A stretch of 64,000 nt of DNA from Bog-473 sp963777485 (lineage in GTDB: Bacteria; Actinomycetota; Acidimicrobiia; Acidimicrobiales; RAAP-2). Shown one piece after another: positions 46,901 to 55,056 of the stretch (position 1 is the first letter of the stretch; each line of letters starts with the position of its first letter). The notes under the pieces were generated by a model. The model did no database searches. It was given only the letters and a program-made list of their open reading frames with translations, and was not told the origin of the DNA. A program made the position numbers and the translations under genes. The stretch spans positions 1,054,001 through 1,118,000 of the forward strand of contig CAVZQP010000002.1 of the NCBI GenBank assembly GCA_963777485.1. The letters are read 5' to 3'.

Positions 46901-47905
46901 CTGCAGAACGTTGCCCGTGCCGAGGTCGATGTGCCAGACGTCGCCCGATTGGGCGTCGCCCGTCCAGAAAGAGGTCCCGTTGGGATCGACGCTGACGGCG
47001 AAGAGGAGGCCCTGGCAGGGCGCTCCCCCTTGAGGCGGCGCCGGGAGAGACCCGCAGGAGTAAGTCTGGATCACGTTGCCGCTCGGGTCCAACAGCAGCA
47101 CCGCACTGGAGTCTGCGACGAGCACGTCATTGTTGGCCAGGATCTTGAGCTGGTACGCGCTCGCCCCGGGGAGGGGGGCCTGGTTGAAGTCGGGCGAAGT
47201 CGCGGAGCCCTGGGTGTTGTAGACACCTTGCTGACCCGTGCACTTATCGAAGCTGTAGATGTCATGGCCTTCTGAGGTGTAATAGAAGGTGCACTGGTCG
47301 CTCGCCAGGTCGATCCAGTCGTCGCCGAAGAGCTCGGTGGCAAGGGGGCCGATGTCGGCCATGCGCTGCCCGGTCGGCGAGAACTCGGCGATGTAATTCG
47401 TCGACTGCTGGCCCACGTAGAGATTGCCGCTTTTGTCGAACACGAGCGACTCGGGGTTCGTCAGGCCGGTGGCGAACTGTCCCATCGGCGCACCGCTCGA
47501 CGAGAACTTGCTGATCGAACCGTTGGAGTCGTCGGTCACATAGAAGTTGTTGTAGTTGTCGAAGACGCTGCCCGTGGTGAATGTGGGAAATCCATTCGAG
47601 TCCAACTGCGGTGTGCTGTCGACGAGCGGCGGCGGGAGCGCGGCACCTGAACTCCCGTCATAGACGTTGACGGTGGAGAACCCCACCGAGGCAAACACCT
47701 GATCGTATGCGAAGGTGGTGTCGGCGTGTGCCGCGCCACCCGGCGTCATTACGAGGGTCACGGCGGCCAACAAAAGCGTCGCCAGGACGACTGCAACGCA
47801 CCGCGCACTTCTGGCCGCCAGGTCGCCCAGCGCCGCCCCGCCGTCGACCGTCCAATACAGGCCTGCGTTGGACCTCTCGGTCTCTCGAGCCTTCGACGTT
47901 CTCAT
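43970..47905 (-). CDS. Large secreted protein: beta-propeller plus eight Ig-like repeats (paralogue 1)
   Basis: From the ATG at 47905 (GGAGGGG just upstream) about 1311 residues. An N-terminal signal-type helix (VAVVLATLLLAAVTLVM, then AHA) is followed by a ~330-residue NHL/SMP-like beta-propeller (TNPESLVFDKSGNLYVGQQ, WIDLASDQCTFYYTSEG). Then come eight Ig-like repeats of ~80-100 residues alternating between TGPT-NGQPVTL and TGTLT-type openings. Each has a Cys pair about a dozen residues apart (SCTGTSAANGTVNC). The C-terminal ~130 residues form a different module (VNFWGSQYWKNNSFSG to GWGQIIATIC). No sortase motif or C-terminal helix is seen, so it is probably released or non-covalently attached. 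Likely adhesin or surface scaffold (inference). Confidence 0.8.
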   Translation of the reverse strand: MRTSKARETERSNAGLYWTVDGGAALGDLAARSARCVAVVLATLLLAAVTLVMTPGGAAHADTTFAYDQVFASVGFSTVNVYDGSSGAALPPPLVDSTPQLDSNGFPTFTTGSVFDNYNNFYVTDDSNGSISKFSSSGAPMGQFATGLTNPESLVFDKSGNLYVGQQSTNYIAEFSPTGQRMADIGPLATELFGDDWIDLASDQCTFYYTSEGHDIYSFDKCTGQQGVYNTQGSATSPDFNQAPLPGASAYQLKILANNDVLVADSSAVLLLDPSGNVIQTYSCGSLPAPPQGGAPCQGLLFAVSVDPNGTSFWTGDAQSGDVWHIDLGTGNVLQSFATGSPGLLFGLTVDGQLMAATQPTITPQTVTNLSPPQATGPFSFDTPTPVSATLTDSSGNPISGEPVTFTLNNNSAESCTSPPTGSNGVASCDITPIVPATTYTLTDSFSGDTSLGQSGSSSPVTITPDTTTLVYTGPTTAENGQPVTLTANLTTDEPSTGTPLNGQPVTIDLGTQSCNGMTQPDGTVSCTIPTVAQTVSNVTVTADYTGSDFQAPASLPTPVPVVVTEPTSLSVKGGPADYGDATTVSGTLTDTLTTAPIVGEKLTLSLNGTDTCTTTVPTDATGTASCTITPSETAGTYLLTGSFGGDAGQPLELMASTASSNFVVTLEETTLTYTGPTVAQNGQPLTLSGVLTSESTAPDTDGDSGLGAPIAGRTVAFQLGSGGSAQTCSGVTDATGTASCTITSVSQPQGPIPVTDTFTSDSYYLTANAASTVNLPEGTKLTVNPTSGVYNGSTPVSATLTNTYTGLPVPGEPVTLTVTGAPPCTATTNAQGVATCNVTPTEPAGSYTLTGNFPGDNSTTPQLLPTSSTTTFTETKAPTTVVYTGPTQLTNGQPVTLSGVVTSSEPTAGTPVAGETVTFTVGSQSCTGTSAANGTVNCTVPNVNQTSGTVTINTSVSGNNFYQPSSTSTPASVQSPTTLTVSSTTGQYGGATTVTGTLTNAVTGQPIAGQTVTLTLNGSQTCTAVTGANGQASCSITPNEPAGSYPLSGSYGGNPSTATGPALLPSNGSSTFVETTAPTTITNTSPTIAVNGMPITLSAKVTTTGGSGPSGLPVTLTLGSGSTAQSCTGIASATGVVSCTITNPNQVSGSSLVTVTFGGNSYYKSSSSSATETTASLPGTGDFVVGNLTADGTATGSPINGTTVNFWGSQYWKNNSFSGVVNAPASMKGYIDSAPQLTCPTPNWTSDPGNSSHPPATIPVNMVVIVGSTITQSGSTELGDVKHLVVVQVQPGYAGNPGHQGWGQIIATIC
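45143..46264. repeat. Near-identical ~1.1 kb block, copy 1 (within paralogue 1)
   Basis: This stretch matches 49130-50251 at a constant offset of 3987 bases. By eye I found a single substitution inside it (near 45982, G versus C). Identity drops at both ends: before CGTGAACG at 45143 and from the G/A difference at 46265 onward. Confidence 0.9.
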
Positions 47906-48094
47906 GTCCCCTCCAACAGCGTCACCGCGCCCTGCGTGGTGACCCCCTCGTGCACGAACCTCTGGCGGAATCGTGCGGACAGAGGTCGGGCTCCGAAGTC
48001 CAGCCTCTGTGCTCTCCATGTCACGCCGGATGCAATCTTCGGACGCACTTGTAGGTGTCGGAGGGACTTCGGAGACGAAAGAGGGCCAAATGGA

Positions 48095-48140
48095 CTACCC
48101 GGTCACCGCGCCGGCGACAATTGCCGAAGCGTTGCTAGGT
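48095..48140 (-). pseudogene. Relic of the 3' end of cysG(N) between the two repeat-protein genes
   Basis: Read on the minus strand the segment ends SNASAIVAGAVTG-stop, matching the true CysG(N) end DNVRAIVAAAMTA-stop in the same frame. The matching DNA continues through the downstream non-coding stretch to 48052, parallel to 51929-52002, ungapped and roughly three quarters identical. The distance from GGTGTCGG to the stop is the same in both copies. It shows that the duplicated unit included the tail of cysG. Confidence 0.65.
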
Positions 48141-48193
48141 GAGTGGGGAACCGTTGATATCCGCTTCGGTCGACGGATCCCGAGGCTGCAGGG

Positions 48194-51100
48194 TCAGCGG
48201 CCGCCACCCCCACACGGGTTCCTGCCGCCGCCGCCGTTAGGTGGAGTGCTGCCTCCGCCCCAGCCGTAGCCGCCACCGCCCGAACCGCCACCGCCCGAAC
48301 CGCCGCCGCCCGAACCGCCACCTCCGCAAGATCCACTGATCTTGACGATGGCGGACGTCGAGGACGACAGGTAGTACGAGTTCCCGGCGTAGCTGACAGT
48401 AACCGTGGCGGATCCCTGGATCTGGCTGACCGTGAGAGTGCACGAGGCGTTGCCGGACGAGTTGGTGGTGGCCGTGCAGGTCTGAGCCGAAGATCCCGAG
48501 CCCAGCGTCATCACGACCGGCTGTCCCGAGAGCGGGACCCCGTTCGAGGTCAGCTGGGAGCTAAGCGTGATCGACTGTCCCTGGTTCGCGCTCGTGGCGC
48601 CGGTGTAGGTCACGGTGGTCGGCATCTTGGTCACGACGAAGTTGTTCGAGCCGCTGCTGGCGAACATCGCAATCGGTCCGCAGCCACAGTGTCCGGAGCT
48701 CGCCGATGCTCCCCCGAACGAGCCCGTGATCGTGTAGGTTCCGAGTGGCTCGTTGGGTGTGACGCTGCATGACCCGACGCCGTAGTAGTTCGTGGTGGCG
48801 GCGCACGACTGCGACCCGTTCAGCGTCAGCGTGATGCTTTGTCCGCTAATCACCTGGCCCGTAAGGGCGTTGGTCAACGTGCCCGAAAGCGTTGCTGCCT
48901 GACCGGTCGCACCGCTGACGGCAGAGACCGAAAGGTTGGTCGGAGTCCCCAGGGCCAGGCTGCCCGACGTGGTGGACGTCAGATAGAACGAGTTCCCGGC
49001 GTATTTGACGGTGATCGGGACGGTCGACAGCGAGCAGGGCTGCTGGTTGACCTTGGCGATCGTGCAGCTGGCTTGGCCGGCCGCGTTGGTCGTGCCCGTG
49101 CAGCTCTGGGCGGAAGAGCCCGAGCCGATCGTGAACGTGACAGTCTCCCCGGCCACCGGCGTGCCCGCCGTGGGCTCGCTCGAGGTGACGACGCCGCTCA
49201 AGGTGACCGGCTGGCCGTTGGTCAGCTGGGTCGGGCCGGTGTAGACGACCGTGGTCGGAGCCTTGGTCTCGGTGAACGTGGTCGTCGAGCTGGTCGGCAG
49301 CAGCTGCGGCGTGGTCGAGTTGTCGCCGGGGAAGTTCCCCGTCAGCGTGTAGCTCCCGGCCGGCTCGGTGGGCGTGACGTTGCACGTGGCGACGCCCTGC
49401 GCGTTCGTCGTGGCGGTGCACGGTGGCGCGCCGGTGACTGTCAGCGTGACCGGCTCACCCGGGACGGGCAGGCCCGTGTAGGTGTTGGTCAGTGTCGCCG
49501 ACACCGGAGTCGAGCCGTTGTAGACGCCCGAGGTCGGGTTGACCGTCAGCTTCGTTCCCTCGGGCAGGTTCACCGTCGAGGCGGCGTTCGCCGTCAGGTA
49601 GTACGAGTCGCTCGTGAAGGTGTCGGTCACCGGGATCGGCCCCTGTGGCTGGCTGACCGAGGTGATGGTGCAGCTCGCGGTCCCCGTTGCGTCGGTGACC
49701 CCAGAGCACGTCTGGGCCGAGCCGCCCGAGCCGAGCTGGAAGGCAACCGTGCGGCCGGCGATGGGTGCCCCGAGGCCCGAGTCGCCGTCGGTGTCGGGGG
49801 CCGTGCTCTCGCTGGTGAGCACGCCAGAGAGCGTGAGCGGCTGGCCGTTCTGTGCAACCGTCGGTCCGGTGTAGGTCAGCGTCGTCTCCTCCAAGGTGAC
49901 GACGAAGTTCGACGACGCGGTCGAGGCCATCAGCTCGAGCGGCTGGCCGGCGTCGCCGCCGAAGCTCCCCGTCAGCAGATATGTGCCCGCCGTCTCGCTG
50001 GGCGTGATGGTGCACGAGGCGGTGCCGGTGGCATCGGTCGGCACCGTCGTGGTGCACGTGTCCGTGCCGTTGAGGCTCAAGGTGAGCTTCTCGCCCACGA
50101 TCGGTGCCGTGGTCAACGTGTCGGTCAGAGTGCCCGAAACGGTGGTCGCGTCGCCGTAGTCGGCAGGCCCGCCCTTAACCGACAAGCTCGTGGGCTCGGT
50201 GACGACAACCGGCACTGGCGTGGGCAGGCTCGCCGGTGCCTGGAAGTCGCTACCCGTGTAGTCGGCGGTCACGGTGACGTTGCTCACGGTCTGGGCGACG
50301 GTCGGGATGGTGCAGCTGACGGTGCCGTCGGGCTGGGTCATGCCGTTGCAGGACTGGGCGCCGAGGTTGATCGTCACGAGCTGGCCGTTCAGCGGTGTCC
50401 CCGCCGAAGGGTTGTCGGTGGTCAGGGTGGCGGTGAGGGTGACCGGTTGTCCGTTCACCGCCGTCGTCGGCCCGGTGTAGACGAGCGTGGTGGTGTCGGG
50501 AGTGATCGTGACGGGGTTCGAGTTGCCGCTCTGTCCGAGCGATGTCGACGTCGAGGTGTCACCCGAGAATGACGCCGTGAGTGTGTAGCTTGCCGCAGGC
50601 ACGGTCGGTGTGATGTCACACGAGGCCACGCCGTTGCTGCCCGTGGGCGGAGAGGTGCACGACTCGGCGCTGTCGCCGTTGAGGGTGAAGGTGACAGGTT
50701 CTCCCGAGATCGGGTTGCCCGAGGAATCGGTCAGGGTGGCGGACACCGGTGTCGGCGTGTCGAAGGAGAAGGTGCCCGACGTCTGGGGCGGCGACAGGTT
50801 CGTCACCGTCTGGGTGGTGATGGTCGGCGAGGTGGCTGCCATGAGCTGGCCGTCCACGGTGAGCCCGAACAGAAGGCCGGGGCTGCCTGTCGCGAAGCTC
50901 CGCAGAACGTTGCCCGTTCCCAGGTCGATGTGCCAGACGTCGCCCGATTGGGCGTCGCCCGTCCAGAAAGAGGTCCCGTTGGGATCGACGCTCACCGCGA
51001 AGAGGAGGCCCTGGCAGGGCGCTCCGCCTTGAGGCGTCGGGAGCGACGCACAGGAGTAGGTCTGGATCACGTTGCCGCTCGGGTCCAAGAGCAGCACCGC

Positions 51101-51859
51101 ACTGGAGTCTGCGACGAGCACGTCATTGTTGGCCAGGATCTTGAGCTGGTACGCGCCTGCCCCGGGGAGAGGGGTTTGGTTGAAGTTCGACAACTGGCTG
51201 GGCGGATTGGTGCACTTGTCGTATCGCATGACGTTGGTGCCTTCTGAGGTGTAATAGAAGGTGCACTGATCGCTCGAGAGGTCGATCCAGTCGTCGCCGA
51301 AGAGGTCGCTGTTGAGGGGGCCGATGTCGGCCATCCGCTGCCCAGACGGCGAGAACTCGGCGATGTAGGGAGTCGACTGCTGGCCCACGTAGAGGTTGCC
51401 GCTGCTGTCGAACACGAGTGACTCGGGGTTCGTCAGGCCGGTGGCGAACTGTCCCATCGGCGCACCACTCGATGAGAACTCGCTGATGGAACCGTTGGAG
51501 TCGTCGGTCACATAGAAGTTGTTGTGGCTGTCGAAAACGCTGCCCGTGGTGAAGGTGGGAAATCCATTCGAGTCCAACTGCGGCGTGCTGTCGACGAGCG
51601 GCGGCGGGAGCAGGCTGCCCGAACTCCCGTCATAGACGTTGACGGTAGAGAAGCCCACCGAGGCGAACACCTGCCCGGACGCAAAGGTCGATGAGGCGCC
51701 GGCTTTGGCGGCAGGGCTCACCACGAGAGCCGCAGCTGCGAACAAGAAGGTGATCAACATGGCCGTCAAGACGCGACGCCCCATCACCATCGGTGTGCGG
51801 ATCGTCGCCAAGCTCTCGCCGGCTTTTCCTGCGGTGACATCCCGCCCGCTGGTTTCCAT
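48194..51859 (-). CDS. Large secreted protein: beta-propeller plus eight Ig-like repeats and Gly-rich tail (paralogue 2)
   Basis: About 1221 residues from the ATG at 51859 (GGAGGG upstream). It has a signal peptide (VLTAMLITFLFAAAALVV, AKAGA), the same ~330-residue propeller as the downstream paralogue, then eight Ig-like repeats each with a CxxxT...GxxxC-type Cys pair. The middle repeats are almost identical to paralogue 1, while the last three differ. Instead of the FWGSQYWK module it ends in a Gly-rich tail with a run of GGGGS units and GWGGGSTPPNGGGG. No anchor motif is visible. It follows cysG on the same strand, 112 bases away, probably with its own promoter. Role at the cell surface is inferred. 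Confidence 0.8.
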   Translation of the reverse strand: METSGRDVTAGKAGESLATIRTPMVMGRRVLTAMLITFLFAAAALVVSPAAKAGASSTFASGQVFASVGFSTVNVYDGSSGSLLPPPLVDSTPQLDSNGFPTFTTGSVFDSHNNFYVTDDSNGSISEFSSSGAPMGQFATGLTNPESLVFDSSGNLYVGQQSTPYIAEFSPSGQRMADIGPLNSDLFGDDWIDLSSDQCTFYYTSEGTNVMRYDKCTNPPSQLSNFNQTPLPGAGAYQLKILANNDVLVADSSAVLLLDPSGNVIQTYSCASLPTPQGGAPCQGLLFAVSVDPNGTSFWTGDAQSGDVWHIDLGTGNVLRSFATGSPGLLFGLTVDGQLMAATSPTITTQTVTNLSPPQTSGTFSFDTPTPVSATLTDSSGNPISGEPVTFTLNGDSAESCTSPPTGSNGVASCDITPTVPAASYTLTASFSGDTSTSTSLGQSGNSNPVTITPDTTTLVYTGPTTAVNGQPVTLTATLTTDNPSAGTPLNGQLVTINLGAQSCNGMTQPDGTVSCTIPTVAQTVSNVTVTADYTGSDFQAPASLPTPVPVVVTEPTSLSVKGGPADYGDATTVSGTLTDTLTTAPIVGEKLTLSLNGTDTCTTTVPTDATGTASCTITPSETAGTYLLTGSFGGDAGQPLELMASTASSNFVVTLEETTLTYTGPTVAQNGQPLTLSGVLTSESTAPDTDGDSGLGAPIAGRTVAFQLGSGGSAQTCSGVTDATGTASCTITSVSQPQGPIPVTDTFTSDSYYLTANAASTVNLPEGTKLTVNPTSGVYNGSTPVSATLTNTYTGLPVPGEPVTLTVTGAPPCTATTNAQGVATCNVTPTEPAGSYTLTGNFPGDNSTTPQLLPTSSTTTFTETKAPTTVVYTGPTQLTNGQPVTLSGVVTSSEPTAGTPVAGETVTFTIGSGSSAQSCTGTTNAAGQASCTIAKVNQQPCSLSTVPITVKYAGNSFYLTSTTSGSLALGTPTNLSVSAVSGATGQAATLSGTLTNALTGQVISGQSITLTLNGSQSCAATTNYYGVGSCSVTPNEPLGTYTITGSFGGASASSGHCGCGPIAMFASSGSNNFVVTKMPTTVTYTGATSANQGQSITLSSQLTSNGVPLSGQPVVMTLGSGSSAQTCTATTNSSGNASCTLTVSQIQGSATVTVSYAGNSYYLSSSTSAIVKISGSCGGGGSGGGGSGGGGSGGGGYGWGGGSTPPNGGGGRNPCGGGGR
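49130..50251. repeat. Near-identical ~1.1 kb block, copy 2 (within paralogue 2)
   Basis: Second copy of the block at 45143-46264, encoding about four Ig-like repeats. The flanking parts of the two genes are related but clearly more divergent, so the identity is local and suggests recent gene conversion or unequal crossing-over. Confidence 0.9.
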
Positions 51860-51971
51860 TGTCTGTGGCCCTCCGAAGTCCCTGTCCTGCGGCTCCCTTC
51901 GTCCAGGAGCGGTAACACTGTCTCCGAATTGGTGTCGGAGGAACCCGAAAGAACCGAGAGGGCCGAAAGGA

Positions 51972-52616
51972 CTACGCGGTCATGGCGGCGGCGACAATTG
52001 CCCTTACGTTGTCCCAGTCGCCGGACCGCAGGTGGTCGAGGAGGGGACCGTTGAAAAGTGCCGTCCAGTCAACCGAATTGCTCGGGCGGCCAGCGCGCTT
52101 CAGTTGTTCCCGTGCCTCGCCGACCAACGCAGCGAGGGCCCCGACGTGGTCCGGACACTCTGCAGCCAGACGGTCCCGTAGCCAGGAGGCGAAGGCAGGG
52201 CTCAGCCCACCGGTCGACACGGCCACGGTCACGGCGCCGTCGCGAAACACCGCCGGGAGGATGAAGGAGGAATGGGCACGGTCGTCTGCACTATTGACCC
52301 AGACACCCGCAGACTCGGCGTCGGCGTGGACGGCACCGTCGACGTCGGGCCGGCCCGTTGCGCTCACCACGAGCCGGAAGTCGCTGGCGTCGCCGCTGGC
52401 GTAGGCGCGATGCTCGACTGCCTGGAGTTGGCCGGAGAGCTCCTCCATCTCCGGGGCGAGCGACGGGGCGATCACGGTCACGAGCGCACCGCACTCGAGG
52501 AGGGTGCGGGCCTTGCGGGCCGCGACGCGTCCGCCCCCGACCACGAGACAGGCGCGCCCGGAGACGTCGAGCGATACAGGGTAGAAAGCGATGGGAGGCG
52601 GTCCCGCGTCAGTCAT
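51972..52616 (-). CDS. Precorrin-2 dehydrogenase / sirohydrochlorin ferrochelatase (CysG N-terminal domain type)
   Basis: A 214-residue Met8/SirC-like protein that oxidises precorrin-2 and, in bifunctional forms, inserts iron to give siroheme. The NAD-binding ACLVVGGGRVAARKARTLLE, the VVSATGRPDVDGAVHADAES strand and the NSADDRAHSSFILPAVFRDG block are diagnostic, followed by a GLSPAFASWLRDRL helix. The methyltransferase half of E. coli CysG is absent. It overlaps the cysN stop by 8 bases and provides the cofactor for the sulfite reductase encoded across the divergent promoter. Whether it also chelates iron cannot be told by eye. Confidence 0.9.
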   Translation of the reverse strand: MTDAGPPPIAFYPVSLDVSGRACLVVGGGRVAARKARTLLECGALVTVIAPSLAPEMEELSGQLQAVEHRAYASGDASDFRLVVSATGRPDVDGAVHADAESAGVWVNSADDRAHSSFILPAVFRDGAVTVAVSTGGLSPAFASWLRDRLAAECPDHVGALAALVGEAREQLKRAGRPSNSVDWTALFNGPLLDHLRSGDWDNVRAIVAAAMTA

Positions 52617-53928
52617 GGAGCCGCGGGGGACCGATCATGCCCGCCGCGATCGTTGCAAAGGTCTGATCATCGATCAGGACGAAGCTCCCGGTAATCCGGT
52701 CCGTCGCATATTGGTCGACGGCGAGCGGCGTGGCGGTGCGCAAGCGGACCACGCCAATGTCGTTCTCGCGCAGCTCGCTCGCCCCGGTCACCCTTAACTC
52801 GTTGACGTCGAACAGGCCCGTCACGCCCTCGACGACGACCGGCGTCACCCGGGTGGTGTGCTTGAGCTGCAAGCGGTCGCCCGCCTGCAGCGGTCGCTCC
52901 TGGAACCAGCACACGGTGGCCTCGAACGTGTCGGTGACTTTAGGCGGGTCCTCGGCGGCCGCAATGAGGTCGCCGCGGGAGACGTCGAGGTGGTCGCCCA
53001 AGCGGACCGACACCGACAGGCCCACCTCGGCGCGCTGGAGCGGCCCGTCCGCCGTTTCGATTCCTCGCACCGTGGTCGGGCTGCCTCCGGGGAGCACGAT
53101 CACCTGGTCCCCTACACGCAGGGGCCCGCCGTTCACCATGCCCGCGTAGGTGCGCCCGCCGCCCGGCTGGCGGAGCACCCATTGGACGGGCAATCGCGCA
53201 CCGCTCCCTCGGTGGATCCCGTGCTGGGAGGCCCACCCGCCCGCCTGGGCCGATTCGAGCGCATCGAGCACGGTCGGCCCGTCGTACCACCTGGCTGCCT
53301 CTGAGCGCTCGACCACGTTGTCGCCGTGGAGGGCCGAGATAGGGATCACAATGCATGACGCGACCCCGAGCCGGTGGGCGAGCGCATCCATCTCGTCGGC
53401 GATGCTCTGATAGGCCGATCGGTCCCATTCGACCAGGTCCATCTTGTTGGCGCAGACCACGAGTTGATCGACGCCGAGGAGCGCGGCGATGCAGATGTGC
53501 CGCCGAGACTGCTCGCGCAGCCCGGACGTCGCGTCGACGAGGACCAAGGCGAGGTCGGCCGTCGAGGCGCCGGTCGCCATGTTGCGCGTGTACTGCACGT
53601 GACCGGGACAGTCGGCGATGACGAACTTCCGGTGTGGCGTGGCCGCATACCGGTACGCCACGTCGATGGTGATGCCCTGCTCGCGCTCGGCGCGCAGGCC
53701 GTCCGTCACGAACGAGAGGTCGACCTCACCGAGTCCCCGGCGTTCGGACGCCGTCTCGATCGCCGCAACCTGGTCGTCGAAGAGCTGGCGGGTGTCGTAG
53801 AGGAGGCGGCCGATGAGCGTGCTCTTGCCGTCGTCGACAGATCCGACGGTTGCGAACCGGAGGAGGTCCATCGTGTCGACGCCGATCCCGGCGCCGCCGG
53901 CCGGCAGCGAGCCGGGCAACGTCGTCAT
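52609..53928 (-). CDS. cysN: Sulfate adenylyltransferase subunit 1 (GTPase)
   Basis: A 439-residue EF-Tu-like GTPase that drives CysD to make adenosine 5'-phosphosulfate. G-motifs: VGSVDDGKSTLIGRLL (residues ~28-43), REQGITIDVAYRY, DCPGHVQYTRNM and NKMDLVEW. The C-terminal beta-barrel domains include WVLRQPGGGRTYAG and KHTTRVTPVVV. The ATG at 53928 lies four bases after the cysD stop; the open frame further upstream is a shadow. No APS kinase (CysC) domain is fused, consistent with a pathway that reduces APS directly. Confidence 0.95.
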   Translation of the reverse strand: MTTLPGSLPAGGAGIGVDTMDLLRFATVGSVDDGKSTLIGRLLYDTRQLFDDQVAAIETASERRGLGEVDLSFVTDGLRAEREQGITIDVAYRYAATPHRKFVIADCPGHVQYTRNMATGASTADLALVLVDATSGLREQSRRHICIAALLGVDQLVVCANKMDLVEWDRSAYQSIADEMDALAHRLGVASCIVIPISALHGDNVVERSEAARWYDGPTVLDALESAQAGGWASQHGIHRGSGARLPVQWVLRQPGGGRTYAGMVNGGPLRVGDQVIVLPGGSPTTVRGIETADGPLQRAEVGLSVSVRLGDHLDVSRGDLIAAAEDPPKVTDTFEATVCWFQERPLQAGDRLQLKHTTRVTPVVVEGVTGLFDVNELRVTGASELRENDIGVVRLRTATPLAVDQYATDRITGSFVLIDDQTFATIAAGMIGPPRLHD

Positions 53929-53932
53929 CGAC

Positions 53933-54934
53933 TTAGAAGTAGCCCTCGCGCTTGCGATCTTCCATCGCTGTCTCGGAGAACCTGTCGTCGGCCCGTGTGG
54001 CGCCACGTTCCGAGATGCGCGAGGACGACACCTCCCGGATGATCTCCTCGACCGTGTCAGCCTCGGAGCGGACGGCACCGGTGCATGTGGCATCGCCGAC
54101 GGTGCGGAAGCGGACTGTCTCCTTGCGGACCTCTTCGCCGTCGCGGGGTGTGACCCACTCGCTCAACGCGAGCAGCATGCCGTCGCGCTCGACGACTTCG
54201 CGCTCGTGCGCGTAATAGATGGACGGAAGCTCGATCTGCTCCCGCCGGATGTACTGCCAGATGTCGAGCTCGGTCCAGTCCGACAACGGGAAGGCGCGCA
54301 GATGCTCACCGGGCCGGACGGTGCCCTGGTACAGCTGCCACAACTCGGGCCGCTGGCGCTTGGGATCCCACTGCCCGAACGAGTCCCGGAACGAGAGCAC
54401 CCGCTCCTTGGCGCGTGCCTTGTCCTCGTCCCGTCGCGCACCGCCGAAGGCGGCATCGAACCCGTTGGCGTTGATGGCATCGAGCAGGGTCGTCGTCTGC
54501 AGGCGGTTCCGCGAGGCGCCCTCACCGGGATCGGCGACGCGGCCCTGGTCGATCGAGTCCTGCACCGCGGCGACCACGAGGCGAGCGCCTTCAGCCTCGA
54601 CCTGCGCGTCGCGATAGTGGAGCACCTCGGCGAAGTTGTGCCCGGTGTCGACGTGGAGCACTGGGAAGGGGATCCGGCCCGGCCGGAAGGCCTTGGAGGC
54701 CAGGTGGAGCAGGACCGCCGAGTCCTTGCCGCCACTGAAGAGGAGGACAGGCCGCTCCGACTCCGCGGCCACTTCGCGGATGATGAAGACGGCCAGCGAC
54801 TCCAGGAGATCCAGGTGGCCGAGGGGGTGCTCCACCGGCCTGACCAGGGCGGTCACCGACGCGCCGGACGAGGGCGTCGTCCGTGGCGTGTTGGCGCTGT
54901 CGGGTTGGGTACGGAGAGCGGCGGCGGTTTCCAT
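53933..54934 (-). CDS. cysD: Sulfate adenylyltransferase subunit 2
   Basis: A 333-residue PP-loop adenylyltransferase forming APS from sulfate and ATP with CysN. The PP-loop is LLFSGGKDSAVLLHLA (near residue 67), with LHVDTGHNFAEVLHYRD, AFGGARRDEDKARAKER and PLSDWTELDIWQYI as in CysD. The ATG at 54934 has AGAGG upstream. The upstream frame contains other Met codons (54952, 54958), but they lie inside the predicted operator region. It heads cysD-cysN-cysG(N), divergent from cysH. Confidence 0.95.
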   Translation of the reverse strand: METAAALRTQPDSANTPRTTPSSGASVTALVRPVEHPLGHLDLLESLAVFIIREVAAESERPVLLFSGGKDSAVLLHLASKAFRPGRIPFPVLHVDTGHNFAEVLHYRDAQVEAEGARLVVAAVQDSIDQGRVADPGEGASRNRLQTTTLLDAINANGFDAAFGGARRDEDKARAKERVLSFRDSFGQWDPKRQRPELWQLYQGTVRPGEHLRAFPLSDWTELDIWQYIRREQIELPSIYYAHEREVVERDGMLLALSEWVTPRDGEEVRKETVRFRTVGDATCTGAVRSEADTVEEIIREVSSSRISERGATRADDRFSETAMEDRKREGYF

Positions 54935-54950
54935 GGGGCCTCTTCGAATC

Positions 54951-55000
54951 ATGACCATTTTGGTCATGTATACTAATGCCCGCATTCGAGAATGCGTCAA
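54951..55000 (-). promoter_or_regulatory. cysD promoter with two overlapping palindromes
   Basis: On the minus strand TTGACG (55000-54995) and ATTAGT (54977-54972) are 17 bases apart; TAGTAT two bases further is an alternative -10. The palindrome CGCATTC-GA-GAATGCG (54981-54996) fills the spacer and touches the -35. A second, ATGACC-ATTTT-GGTCAT (54951-54967), covers the expected start site. Both positions suit repressor binding, probably sulfur-responsive given the genes controlled (inference). Confidence 0.6.
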
Positions 55001-55056
55001 GCGCCGGCAGCGGGCCCCGGGCGACGGCTCGATCGCTTCGGAGAACGTGAGGGTCG

